Below, in pieces: positions 34,091-46,499 of a stretch of DNA of 64,000 bases. The stretch comes from Trileptium ribeirensis (taxonomy: Eukaryota; Nematoda; Enoplea; Enoplida; Thoracostomopsidae). The stretch spans positions 62,001 to 126,000 of the forward strand of contig JASANE010026657.1 in assembly GCA_030248225.1 (NCBI GenBank). Reading direction: 5' to 3'. Below the pieces are notes generated by a model. The model was not told the DNA's origin, did no database searches, and worked only from the letters and a program-made list of their open reading frames with translations. The number at the start of each line of letters is the position of its first letter. Position 1 is the first letter of the stretch. A program made the translations under genes and the position numbers.

Positions 34091-35000
34091 GACAGGTCAT
34101 TAATCATCTTGATGGCTAGATCCAGAACCCCTGTTTTTCCTACTACTCTTTATTATCCTTGTTTGATCTGTTAACCGAGGAATAAAAGTTGTAGGAGCTG
34201 TCAAACACATTCAACCCGCACTCCCCGCTAGCTCGACAATTCACTGGGGACTATCCCATACACTTTGCTTCGAATAGACAAAAGTTATGTCAGGCCAATC
34301 ACTAGTTCTCAGGATTAAATTCATCAAGAAAAGCAGGCCACGCCGTTGACCTTCCGACACTAAACGCTCAGGGCTTGTCGGAACCCTATGGGGGCCACAT
34401 AGGCTACAATGCTCTAGCACGGAGCATATCAGGATCTTAACTAGGCAAACCAACTTGAGTTTCAATTTTCTAGGACATTTTTCATCTTTTATTCTAACAT
34501 TTAACACAACTAAATAGAACTAAACCACTTCCGATGAGTCTAAGATAGGGAATAGCGGCTAAGCTCCATGACCTTTGAGCAGGTGTCGGTGCTAGCCTCC
34601 CTGGGGGACCTCAGAAATCATAACAGAAACTAGACACGTGCGCAACCAATCGGGCGGGGTCCGAACACACCCCGTGAAGCGCGCCTGCGGCCTGCTAAGC
34701 TCCGTAGCTTCCTGGGTCTGACCAGGAATAGGGTAAAAAATTTTAGCATTCACGGGCCGCCCTTGAGGTTACGATAGCCGGGGTCGTATGGGCATGGTGT
34801 TAGGAAGTTGCGCCATGCAGCTGCGTCCCGGTATTACACAAACACTATCTTTGAATCACCAGTGAGTGTTCCACAAAAGAGGAGAGCTGTTGTGTGTCAG
34901 CTGTGGTTCGTCGATGCCTTTTGGTTCTGATGAAATCTGTTCGATTGAACACAGTGATAGCTTGCAAACCGAAGTAGACAGATCCGTCCTAGATTTTTGC
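34091..35000. other. GC-rich stretch, right flank of the viral block
   Basis: Composition resembles 25.3-30.16 kb. No gene or repeat was recognised. Together the two flanks suggest the AT-rich viral block sits inside, or is joined to, a compositionally distinct segment. Confidence 0.45.
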
Positions 35001-36904
35001 TAAATCCAGGCAGGCATGTTCATACAAAATATAAATTTGTCCAAAATTAAATATGAATATTATTCAAATTCATTCATTTCGCAACAAATTCCTAGAGATT
35101 ACAAAACACACAAATTTTGCATTACCATTTCTGCTACTCATTCAGATTAGTGGTAGCTCATTAAAAACATATACTCGGCCCGGTCTCAATAACAAACAAC
35201 AATAAAATCCTGATCACACTGTATCAGATCAGCAATAAGTGTATAAATTCAAAAGCTAACAGTGTTATTTTCAGCCAAAAAGAAAAGTTGTCAAGCTTCT
35301 GTCCACATGCCCCCGGTCTAAGCGGTTTTATTTTACGACACAAATCAAGTTATTACGGTGTTATATTTTTTGGCGAAGCTCCATTTTTAGCTCTGTTGAA
35401 TTAGTTACACTTGATGCAATTAGCCATAGATTTGACGTATTTCAGCTAAAAACATTGAAAAGCTGCTTGACAATAACGTATCCGGCATATACGTATAAAG
35501 AACAAACGGCACCCTCTATAGAATTTTTATCTAATGCTTATACCAAAGCAGTGAATGAGTTTGCTTTAGAAGTGTCTATACAACCCATGATGTCAACACT
35601 AGATGAGTTTACTGAGTAGATGCATTTTCGGGTATGGCCGATTGTTAACCTTTGCGTCCTGTATTGATTTGCATTCGGAGTACCGTCCAAAAATTATAAC
35701 ACGCCGCCAGGTATCGAATCCGGTAGGTTCACCTAATAGTCGACCACCCTTGAAGGTACCGTTACACCCCCTCTTTAGGCGCCGGTTTTGCCGACGTATA
35801 GCCTGCACCGAGTCGGCTCGCACCCTCCCTCCCCTTCTTCCCCCGAAACTCCACCTATAAAAGTATATGATTTTTGGTGCCGGGTACCAACCTAATGAGC
35901 ACCGACTACATTCTAAAAACCAAGTTCATTGAATCTAAATTCATTGAAAACCCATGGAAAGCCACAAAATATCCACACTGGACTCTACATAACCAAATAA
36001 TTTTATTCAGTGTTGAGAAAAATATATATAGATCATTCTTGACACCCTGCACGCAATACATAATCAAATAAATGAAAACACACTGCATTTTGGAAATCGG
36101 GTTCGGATGTAAAACCCTTGAAACCCTGGGAAAATGTATAATATCATTTCGTCGGACTCTAGATAGCAAAACCATCGTATACAGCGTACTTGATAACCTA
36201 ATAGGTACTCAATTTAAGGTAAGAATATATAACATAATGTAGAAATTTGAAATCAGCTGGCAAAGAGTCGACAAACCATATTCTAGCCCACAGTAGCAAG
36301 GAGAGTGGTTCCACCAAAAAGTTATGGACAGAAAAGTTGTAGATATTGATGAGCTGCTTCTGTGATGGTCTCTGTTTTTCGATGTGAAGCCTGAAGCCTG
36401 TATCTCGGGATCTTGGCTGCGAAACATTGGCACCCGTATGTATGATCGGATTTAGTAAAGAACCCTTAAAAACATGTTTTTGCCATTTTGATCAGGAATG
36501 GGGTCGGAGCTGTTCGTGTTCAACTAAAGGGCACATCGTTATCAGTTCGGCTATGGAAGAAAATTTATCGAAATCCATCTATACGGAGGCAAGTTAAGAA
36601 TGACTACGACAGACAAAAAAGAAATTTTCTCGATTTTTTCAGTAGCGCCTCAAGTAACTCAGAAAATAGTGTCTTCACTTTAAATTGTTGTTAGAGATGA
36701 ACTAAAATTTGTGTAACGGCGTTTGGTTTAGCGGGCTTTATCTAACTTAAAGTTTTCAGTAAGAGGAGAGCTTCGGGCAGGTAACCTTATTGAGTGTAAT
36801 GGATGGATGTAATGCATACATGAGCGAGCTCCGAAATCCCAGAAGCGATAGTGTGTGCGACGGTGTGGTGAGAGGTCGTCCGTATAAAGACCTGGTTGGG
36901 GTGG
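35001..36904. other. Non-coding stretch
   Basis: AT-rich from 35.0 to 35.6 kb, mixed after that. No recognisable gene. Short overlapping ORFs on both strands (35599-35860, 35874-36175) show no family motif. Confidence 0.4.
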
Positions 36905-37190
36905 AGATATGCTCAAGCGAGGATAAATTTTTAAAATTTATTGGAACTCATATTTTCAAAGTCATATAGCACTAATTATATTAATTTTCCCTAATTTTTG
37001 TCAAGTTTTCTTCTGTTTTTCCCAATTTTCAACCTATTTTGCCAAAACTTTCCTCACGATTTTGCCGAGCAGAGAGGGGGATACGGAGGCTCAACAAGGA
37101 TCAGGCCAATTCGCAAGAGGGATTGGCTATCTCCGAAGGGGTCCGAGCATCAGAGGAATAATCCCCCTGTACCCACATATGGGCATATGT
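36905..37190. repeat. Dispersed repeat B, copy 2
   Basis: Same layout as 6060-6370: 'ggataaattttt', T-rich cccaattttc/caacctattttgcc blocks, then a GC-rich tail with 'ggggtccgagc' and 'ggaataat'. It ends in a small inverted repeat 'catatgggcatatg'. Confidence 0.5.
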
Positions 37191-39107
37191 GACCTAATGC
37201 GCAACGCAGTATTGGCAGTTTTATGAAACTACATCAAATGTACCTTAGACATGCTTAACACAACCTCCCCGTGGTGCGTAGTCGATAAACTAAGTTCTCA
37301 TAATTGCCGAAAACCGAAAGTGGCGCTGTTGTCACTTCTCAAAAAACTCTCTACCGTATCGATTTTATGACAGTATAACGAACAAAACTGACGTGTATAT
37401 AAAAGTGATGACAGCGAAAAACGCCCAACGCGGACAAAATTTTTGAACGGTTTATACTGTATAGCGTCGTAACTCCACGCTACGTAACTTCAAAATTTTG
37501 TGCTTGATTTCCTGATTCAGCATGACACAGATTTGACATTTCATAATTCCGATCATTATTTCAATATTTACCCAGAGACTTAAAACTGCTAACCTTTAGA
37601 CCCGCCAACACTATACAGCACAAAGCTTGCATCTTCGTTGCAATTCGATCGCATTTTATTGAACTCAACACATCTTAGCAATAGCTTCAAAACATCTCAC
37701 CGATTTTGAAACAGTAATCTAAATCAATCAGCCGTGTCCAAATTTCAGTCGTGGACAAGTATATTAAATTTTCCATAAAATAACTATTCTTTTATTAAAT
37801 AATAGGCTTAAAATATCACCTGAAAATATTTCGCACTTCCAACATCTTGGAGTTTCGGCTCGGACCGGAAAACGCTTAAACAATGCACGGCTCTATAATT
37901 CCGCAGTTTACCAGCATATAACTACCTGCGACGCTGAGCATAGTGCGAATAACTTTTCGATTCTAGCGCAAGTCGGCAATTCAAAACCATACTCTGAAAG
38001 CTTACTAAGGATACTGGAAAACCTTACTATTCGACATAAAAATATGACGCTTAATGACACATCGGCCTTAAAGGCCCTGATGCTGTTCCCCAACTAGCTG
38101 TTTATTGTTCAATTTCGGCGTAATAATTTTGTATATGAAGCACGGTAGTTGTATTGATGTCAAGGCGATTTGGCCCAGGTGTATCATTATTACAGTAGTA
38201 ACGGGCTAGAGAGGGCCAGCTACACAGAAAGCAAGACAAACCGGGATGCATCATGGTTCTGGGGAGATTTTGGAATGAAAAAAAGAGTCACAACATGACA
38301 AAGCAGTATGATCAGGCGAAGACAACAACTTAGCGTAAGCAGCGGTCGTTTAGACGAATTTGGGATGAAAATATTAATATAACTCCATAACTTATGAACC
38401 AAAATTGCTTTATTAGACCTCGTTGGAAAGCCCATTAGATTCTGCACCGAAAAATATTGGAGGCTCGATTTCGAATTTCGAAGATTTGACCGGCTACGGT
38501 TCGCTGAAACCGCGGCCGCTGTTCTCGGCTACTGAAATGACTAGACGTTGTTATTTTGCAATTTCCATTGTTCTCTTACTAGCGTAACCACAAGGAAACT
38601 TAAAATTGAGTTAGGTAAAATTAATATTTTGGTGTTTGGCTACTCCCCAACGAATTTTAGTGCCAATCCCGTTCGTCATTCAACGAACAGCCATTGCCGT
38701 TCGATGCTTAGAGAGAGACCGAGAGGCCTCCTATTCCCGGACGGTCGTAATTTTGGACCCACGTGTTTAAGAAGATCCCCGTAGATTCTGCCTTGGTCGA
38801 AGTCAATAGAAACCTGGAAGTTTTCCTATGATTGTTTCAATTTAGCGCTATTTCAATTTTCTCATCGTTTGACACGTCTCCTAGATTCAACACGCGCACA
38901 AATACAAAAGAAAGCATAACATACACGACGGACAATTATAGCAACATGAAAAGCCGTTAAGGTTGCAGACATAACAACGGACAAGATTATAAGAGCAATT
39001 CGAACCCATATCGCTAGGGGACAAGAGTCCACACGACCAGGCGATAATTATCTCCTTAGTTGGTGTCAATGAGCCCAGAGTGGACCGTAATAAGAGCATA
39101 GGCCAAC
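37191..39107. other. Non-coding stretch
   Basis: No recognisable gene, RNA or clear repeat. Confidence 0.4.
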
Positions 39108-39133
39108 GTAACAGACCGGAACGGTCCTGTTAC
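39108..39133 (+). repeat. Palindromic 26-bp motif, copy 2
   Basis: 'gtaacagaccggaacggtc' followed by 'ctgttac'. The arms gtaacag and ctgttac are perfectly complementary. The motif lies at the left edge of the 405-bp tandem repeat. Confidence 0.65.
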
Positions 39134-41045
39134 ATATATATGTTTTAGTACACTGAATATAATCATTGAGATCTAGAACTTTTCAGAACAATACTTTTTG
39201 TGGTAAATCTCCCAAGACCGCTGTGAGCCTGAATATGATACGGTGATCTGGTTCCAGAAATCAATTTTTCAAATTTCGTCAAACCTGATTTAAAGAATTC
39301 TGTAGTCTGTCTTCATTTGTTAGGTTATGTATCGTGTACAGGCCATCAAACATGGTGTAGATTATATTTTTGGTACGCTGAATACGATAATTTGGTTATC
39401 TACAATCCGCCACGAATAGTTCTTGCTCTTCCATAGGCTTTAATTCGGTTTAGGGTCGGTGAACACGATTTCCAGAATATAGCCTCTCTGCGGTTGCTAG
39501 GTTATGCATTGCGTGCTAAGCATCAAGCATGGTCCATATATAAGTTTTAGTACACTGAATACAATCATTGAGATCTACAACTTTTCATAACAATACTTTT
39601 TATAGTAAATCTGCTAGGACCGCTACGAGCCTGAATATGGTACGGTGATTGATTTTGTCCTAGGAATAAATTTTTGAAATTTTGTCATTTTATTAATGTG
39701 TTTGTGTTAGCAGGCGAGTATTTTATATGCCAAATACGGCTGAATTATTTGGAGTTCGACTGGACCGTATTATAAAGCTTAAAATTGTTTCAGGGGCTTT
39801 TCTGTGTTCATTTGTTTGGTTATGTATCGCCGGCAGGCCATCAAGCATGGAGATAGTGTGGTCTTTGATAAGCTGATTACGACAATTTTGTTGAGCCGCC
39901 ACCAATAGTTCATGCCTTTTCCAGGGCCTTTAAATGTGTTTAGGGTCAATGAATATGATTTCCAGAAATAGTCTGTCTTTATTTGTTGGGTTATGTATGG
40001 CATGCTGGGCATTAAGAATGGTCCATATATATGTTTTCTGGCAAGCTGAATACAATCATCGAGAACAACTATATTGAACAATAATTTTCGTGGGACATCT
40101 GTCAGTGCCGCTGCAAGCCTGAATATGGAACGGTGATATTTTTATTTAAATAAATGTTTCAAATTTCGTCAACTTGATTCCCAGAATTATGTAGCCTGTC
40201 TTTATTTGTTAGGCTATGTATCGCATGCAGGCCATCAATTTTCGGTACGCTGAATACGATAGTTTGGTTATCTACAATCCACTACAAATAGTTCAAGCAT
40301 TTTTCATTGGTTTTCAATGGGGTTCGGGTCGATGAACACGATTTCCGGAATATAGTATATCATCGGTTGTTTGGTTATGCATTACGTGCTAGGCATCAAG
40401 CATGGTCTATATATATTTTAGTACACTAAATACATTCATCGAAATCTACAACTTTTCAGAACAATGTTTTTGTAGTAAATCTCCCAGGGCCGGTGCGAGC
40501 TTAAATATAGTACTTTGATCTTGTTCTATAAATCATTTTTCAAATTTCGTCAAACTTGATTTCAAGAATTCTGTAGTCAGTTTGCATTTGTTAGGTTATT
40601 TATCACGTGCAGGCCATCAATCGAGGTGTATATTATATTTTTCAGTAGGCTGAATACGACAGTGTGGTTATCTACAATCCGTCACGAATAGTTAATGCCT
40701 TTTCCAGATCTTTTAAATGTGTTTAGGGTCGATGAACACGATTTCAAAAATATAGTCTCTCTTCGGTTGCTGGATTATGCTTTGCGTGCTAGGCATCAAG
40801 CATAGTTCATGTATAAGTTTTAGTACACTGAATACAATCATCGAGATATACCACTTTTCAGAGCGATAATTTTTGTGGCAAATCTCCCAGGGCCTCTGTG
40901 ATCTTGAATACGGTACCGTGATCTTTTTCTTGAAGTAAATATTTCAGTTTCGTCATAGTTGATTCCAAAATTGTGTAGTCTGTCTTAATTTGTTTAGGTT
41001 ATGTATTGCGGGCAAGCCATCAATTATGGTGTAAATGATATGACT
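39134..41045. repeat. Dimeric tandem repeat, about 5 units of about 405 bp
   Basis: The marker 'ttttagtacactgaatacaa' or a variant recurs near 39142, 39547, 40034, 40417 and 40822. Between markers a related half-unit ('tacgctgaatacgataattt', 'ggttatctacaatcc') shows that each unit is a dimer of two diverged subunits of about 200 bp. Each subunit contains a 'ggttatgtatcg..ggccatcaa'-type block. Relatives occur at 55135-55460, 57840-57920 and 59075-59190 in the IBA57 introns. Confidence 0.9.
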
Positions 41046-41488
41046 ATTTGACTATATCAAGTTATATGACGATTTCTGACCAGTAATCGTTTAAATGCAC
41101 AGTTTGATAAAGGTAAAAATGCCACAAACTGATGGCTATGACAATAGTTCGGTGCCTTCAATTTCATTAATGTGAGCCTCGCTACACCTGAACATTTATT
41201 TGCTGCAGTGTAAATGCCCAAGAGATCTTCAAAAACGAAGATAGACTGTAAACAGTAAGGACAGGTATTAGAATTAGCATTTATTTAATAATTATTGTAT
41301 GTGAATATGGCTTTCCCGTCCACCATTAAAAAGTGGGGACGCGCTCGTAGTCAATGTAAATGTTCCTTTCATGGTTAATTTGACCTTATTGTTCATTCAC
41401 TTCATAGTATATATTACAGGGGAGCCTACTATATATACGGAAAAGAAGCCTATCATGACCAGCTACATTTTACGTAAGTACATGCGTT
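41046..41488. other. Non-coding stretch
   Basis: Nothing recognisable. The 136-aa open frame at 41371-41781 spans the MITE at 41489-41670 and is therefore not a gene. Confidence 0.5.
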
Positions 41489-41670
41489 CAGTTACGGATC
41501 CAGACATGGGGGAGGCGAAATTTTATAACATTTCTCTGACGAAGAGGAGGCGGTTCATTACTGAAATTTTTTCGACTACTATTTACGTATTTCATTTTTC
41601 CCCATATTTTACATTTATGTTGTATGTCAAATATCAATACTTCGCCGCCCCAGTGCTGGATCCACCAGTG
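41489..41670. mobile_element. 182-bp hAT-type MITE
   Basis: The left end is 'cagttacggatccagac' and the reverse-complemented right end is 'cactggtggatccagcac'. Both then run into related g-rich blocks ending in ggcgaa. Flanks are 'catgcgtt' (41481-41488) and 'catacatt' (41671-41678), an 8-bp duplication differing only by two G/A transitions. There is no coding capacity. Confidence 0.65.
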
Positions 41671-42589
41671 CATACATTGACGATTCTCAATCTGCATATA
41701 TTGGATATTAACCTCCGCCATGTGTATTTGCACAATTTTAAACAAAAGAAATTGCAGCCGGAAATGCAATATATGGCATAGGAACGGTTAATTTTGAGAT
41801 TACTTTAACTTTCTGCAGTTTATGGCATTTCGGTTCATCCTCCTCCAGACTTCGGATCCTATCCCCCAATGGTGGTTTTGGGGGTGCTAAGCACGGCACT
41901 GAATCAAATTATCTAGATTTAGGTTAGACTGTCTATGCACAGTAGATTAATTTGACGAACATGTTGCAGTGTCTAGTGTAAACGACGCTGCCAGTGACCT
42001 ACAACACATGAAACATTTAATCCACGAACAATACAATGATATTGAAATCGACTGTTCCAATTAATAAAGCCAGCCAACCAAAGCCGTGCATCAATGAATG
42101 GACAAAGAGAAAATCCTATTGCGGTTTGGCTATTCGACATGCTGGAACTCACAAATAAGGGTACGGGTGTCGCCCCTGGCCATGCAGCTAGTATTTCAGC
42201 AGGGTCAAGCCAAATGTCGCATAAGCGCATATCCCAAGGACGGGTGTGGTGAGGATAGAATGAAAACGCTTTGTTATTGGCATTCATCACTTAAAACCCC
42301 AGGTTAAAATCACATTTTGCTCTCCCCTCCCCAAGTCCTCGCACCCCCCCCCCCAACTTCGGAAGGAACATATGCCACTGAATGTCAGTCTGAACAAGCG
42401 AATTCCAGAGAGTGCTAAATGTTTTTATATTCATAAATGTTCCACCACACCAAATTTGCAATGTTTGTAAAATCAAAAAGGAGTTTAAGAATATACGATT
42501 GATATTTTTCAACTGTTTTCACCAGAGGAGGGGCATCCCCTACCCTAGCTACCTTTGGAAACACTGAACTACGAAAATGGGGAAATGTG
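41671..42589. other. Non-coding stretch
   Basis: No gene recognised. A C-run lies near 42340. Overlapping short ORFs on both strands lack motifs. Confidence 0.4.
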
Positions 42590-42965
42590 GGGGAAATGAT
42601 GAAACACAAAACTGACGAGAAATCATAGTATTGGGAAACAGAAAAATGTTGAAAAACAGGGTAGTTCTTAAATTGGGAAATGTGAACCTCGGAAAGCAAA
42701 AAAATCAAGATCCCGAAACTTCCGTTTCCTCAGTTTCCGATTTTCATAAATTCTCATTTTCGCGACTTTTCGTTTTGCTAATTTTCCGCTTTCCCAATTT
42801 CTGGTATTCCTCTTCTCCCGATTTGAAATTTCCGATTTGCCCATTTTCCCGTTTTCCCAAATCCCCGTTTTCAGAATTTCCCGTTCACCTGACTTCTCAC
42901 ACTGTACTGGTTGAGAATATGGGAAATTGAGAAAACGGGAAAATGGGAAAAATAGAATATACAAA
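42590..42965. repeat. Strand-asymmetric 'gggaaa / tttccc' quasi-repeat
   Basis: The centre (about 42700-42895) is a run of imperfect 10-12 bp pyrimidine-rich words such as 'cccgttttcccaa' and 'ttccgatttg'. Both edges (42590-42700 and 42905-42960) carry the complementary purine words 'gggaaa', 'cgggaaaatggg'. The whole could fold back on itself. The open frames here are compositional. Confidence 0.65.
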
Positions 42966-45844
42966 ATGTGTGTCTAATATATGGGACACACACAACAATG
43001 CAATATAATATCCGACGGGGAAATGGGAAGCCCCTAAAGGTGACCTGGGCCAACATACGTATAGATCACAATGATTATTAATATATATATATTATTATTG
43101 TATAGCGATGCTGCAAACGCGGCCCTGGCCCCTGGGATTTAGTATCCTAAAGTCACTGCAACGAACCGAGCTCGGAGCATATAAAATTTTTCTTCTATCC
43201 AAGGGTGCAAGTCATTGTAATTTCGCAGCTCCGACTCTAGAGGAATATATCAGGATCAACCCTCGTGAGAAAAACATTGCTTGGTTATTAAAAATGCTAA
43301 TTTCGCGGTTTCCTCAGCGTTATATCGTGAGTAGATATTAATTTTCTAGCGCTTGTAACTCTGATATTATATCAAATCTCACCTATTTTGTACCATTTGG
43401 TCGCTATGATCATAATTTTAACCGTTAAGCTTAAAATGTAATTCTGACAATTACATTCATTGTCAAGGCTTGATCTTTTTGCAGTGAAAACCAAGGCCAT
43501 TTTTTACATTTTCGTTTGTCTTAGTGTATATAAATTTGACCATTACGACGTGGTTATACTCGTAACAGGCCGGAGTGGTCCTGTTACTTATGCTGTGCTA
43601 TACATCATTTGTTTTAATCATGTTTGTTGTTTTTATAAAAGTATTGAAAGAGTCGACCCCAACTTTGCCAGATATACTAAACTCGGCTCGACTGGCTAGA
43701 CATTCCAGGATCGGCTCTACAACCCAGCGGAGTGTGAAGCACAAATTTTCACCTGTATTACAGCTTACGCTATGATTTGTTGGAAAACATATCGATGCCA
43801 ATACTAAAAAATGGTTGTCAATGTTACTAAAGTTTCATCATTATAATTTTCACAATAATCTAGCCCTAAATCTATAACGTATCTCGTGACCTTACAAAAC
43901 AATAATACCAGGCAACAATGCTAAGATGTAACATGTAACATTAAATTGTATATATTTTTTTCATGTAAGATTGTGAAACAAGGCTTCAAAATTTGAGCTA
44001 ATCTTCACTGCGTGTTTCGAAATACGATCTAATGATAAAAGATCGCTGCCGCGCAAGTTTTTTCAGAATCCTAACCTGTATAATAATAACCTTAAAACAT
44101 ATTTAGTTTAGACTTCCAACGTATTGGAGAAAGTACTGAAGGAGATACATCACAGGATAGTCTGCAGAGTTTAATAAAGCGACTTGATAAAATACAAAAT
44201 ATGATGCGATGAATTATCACGATGCACCATTTAGCATAATTAACTGTTGCTGATGTATATGTAAAAAGGCTTTCCAATAACGTTGGGCAACAGCTAGATT
44301 TGAAGACAAATGGTCGGCCGTGGGCCTAAAGATAAAATTTTATTCCGGCCGACGGGGGCTTAACTGCCGACCGGTGTCACAAAAAAACTGGCATTTTGAC
44401 TAAGCTTTAGAGTAAGTTCCCGGGCAACAGAGGTGCCACACAAAACCTAAATATTCTCAGAACTGGGCACATTTTAACGTTTAACATTACTATCAATTAA
44501 TTATGGTAGTTTATTTATTGACGGCATTTATTCATTGGTTTTTAAAGAGTAAACTTTTCCTTCAAATGAATGTCCACATATAAAGCGTTATATAAGGTTG
44601 AGTAATTTTTGATTTTCACATTCGTTTTTAATTGATATATTGCCGTTTTAAATAGGAAATGGTGGTATTTTTTTAACTATTAACGTCATATGATTTTGGT
44701 AATTATTACGTATTGTAATTCTGTTATTTTATCTCAAATTATCTAGCTAGGGAACAACCAAAAGAGGTTCTTTATTGCCTCTCAACTTAATTGTCGGGGT
44801 TTCCATAGGCTGCTGGGTTCCCAAGTCCACAGAAATTGCAAAAATTGTTTTAAAACCTTTCATTTCACTAAATCCTATATTTATTGGTCCCTACGTTTTT
44901 GATTTTCTGAAAATGGGATTTTATTGATTTCTTTTGTAAATAATATGCATAATTTGCATTTCTTTTATTAGCTATGTCTATGTTAAGATAGGTTTTAGTT
45001 TTACGTGTTCGGGGATTACCAGGCTACCAGGGGTTTCCGGTCCAATCCTGTCCCAAAACTTCAAAAATACCTAAAAACCCGGGTGGGATCACCAAATTCT
45101 TTATTATACCCTTCCTTTCTTCTGCGTCCGTGGGTTTAGGTTTTTGTATGTTTTCGCGTTTTGCTTTGTTTTCGTGCTCATTTGCATAATTAGCACTCGT
45201 TTCTGTTATTAGCTAAAATGTGTTATCTATCTTTTTGTTTCTTGAGTATAGTCTAGAGGAAGCTTTTGTAGAGTTAGGCGACAAGTTTAGCAATTTAGCG
45301 GCTTCCACTAGATATACTTATCTTCACCAGACGTGGTTCGGCATTGATTTCCGAATTTTCAATTCATTTAAATTTACACATCTTAGGTTTTGATCGAATA
45401 TATTGCTGGGATTACTTACCTAACATATGGTGACTATGTTTGAATTTTATACTAAGGTTTTATACTACGAATTTCCTTGTTTTACTGGATTTGATTATTG
45501 TTCTATGGTTTTTTGTGGTTTCAAAGGCAGTGCGAATTCTCTAAGTGAACAGCTGGCGTAGATCTTGAATTCAGTAACAGCAACCAATCTCCATTAAATG
45601 TTAGTAGCCACAAGCCTTATCAAAATTAACGTGGAGTTGTGGGGTTACAATATTGCTGCACAATTAGGTACTTATCACGTCATTAATTTACCATATTTTA
45701 CTAATTTTCCCAAATAAAATCTGAGAGAGCACGAGCGTAACTTACCTATAACTCATAGTGAAATAACGCGCACCTAGCTCATCTGTCCGGGAGCGGGAAC
45801 GTTAACATAAGGAAGTATTATCGTAAATCTAAGGAAAAGGATAA
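42966..45844. other. Non-coding stretch with a third 26-bp palindromic motif
   Basis: No recognisable gene. At 43562-43587 lies 'gtaacaggccggagtggtc' plus 'ctgttac', related to 39108-39133 and, inverted, to 24788-24814. An inverted pair of 'gtcggccg' / 'cggccgac' lies near 44313 and 44346. The stretch from 44.7 to 46.5 kb could be a long terminal repeat of the element at 46.5-49.0 kb, but no second copy is present. Confidence 0.4.
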
Positions 45845-46180
45845 GGTAATCAAATAAACGTACGGGCCTAGCCGTTCGGAGGGCTACATACGAACCCACA
45901 AGGGAAAGTAATAGATATTAGTTACTCAGGATCCATCAGTAAGCCGTCCGATACTGGTGGCTCTAAGAAAATTAAATAGCGTAAAGCTAAGAAAAAGGTT
46001 AAGATATATAAATAAACGTACCTGTCTAGCCGTCCGGATGGCTACGTACGAACCTCACAAGAGGAAACCATAAGGAAAATACAAGTGTAAGTCTAAAGAA
46101 GACATTAAGATACTTAAATAAACGTACGGATCAAGCCGTATGTAGGGCTTCGTACAAACCTCACAAAAGGATTTAACATA
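45845..46180. repeat. Tandem repeat, 3 copies of a 110-155 bp unit
   Basis: Each copy has 'aaataaacgtacgg' or a variant, then a hairpin-like 'tagccgt..gg.gggct' word, then 'tacgaacc' and 'cacaag.gg'. Copies begin near 45852, 46008 and 46119. Confidence 0.75.
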
Positions 46181-46499
46181 TATCCTAATTTCAAGTAGCA
46201 GATAACTTACTCAGAATAATAGTGCGCTCAATCCTGAGCTTGAGAAAAATAAATGAGACAAGGTATGTTCAACGAAGGCGACGTTCCATAAGGCAGTAGC
46301 TAAACCCAAATCTTAACGAATTCTCAATAACTGAGTGTCGAACATTCGGAGTTTACTAGGTACGTATAAATGTCAACAATAATAGTACCCGAAGTGGCCA
46401 ACATTCACAAATCACAAGACAAGTGGTTTAATTGTGACGTTACGAGCATCGAAGCGGTATATAAATAACTATTATGTGTTATACTAACTTTGAATAAAA

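Noticed and set aside
34928..34960. Second hammerhead core (ctgatgaaatctgttcgatt)
   Set aside because: The following bases are GAAC rather than GAAA, and no pairing partners for stems I and III were found.
41371..41781. 136-aa ORF
   Set aside because: It runs through a complete MITE with inverted ends and target duplication.
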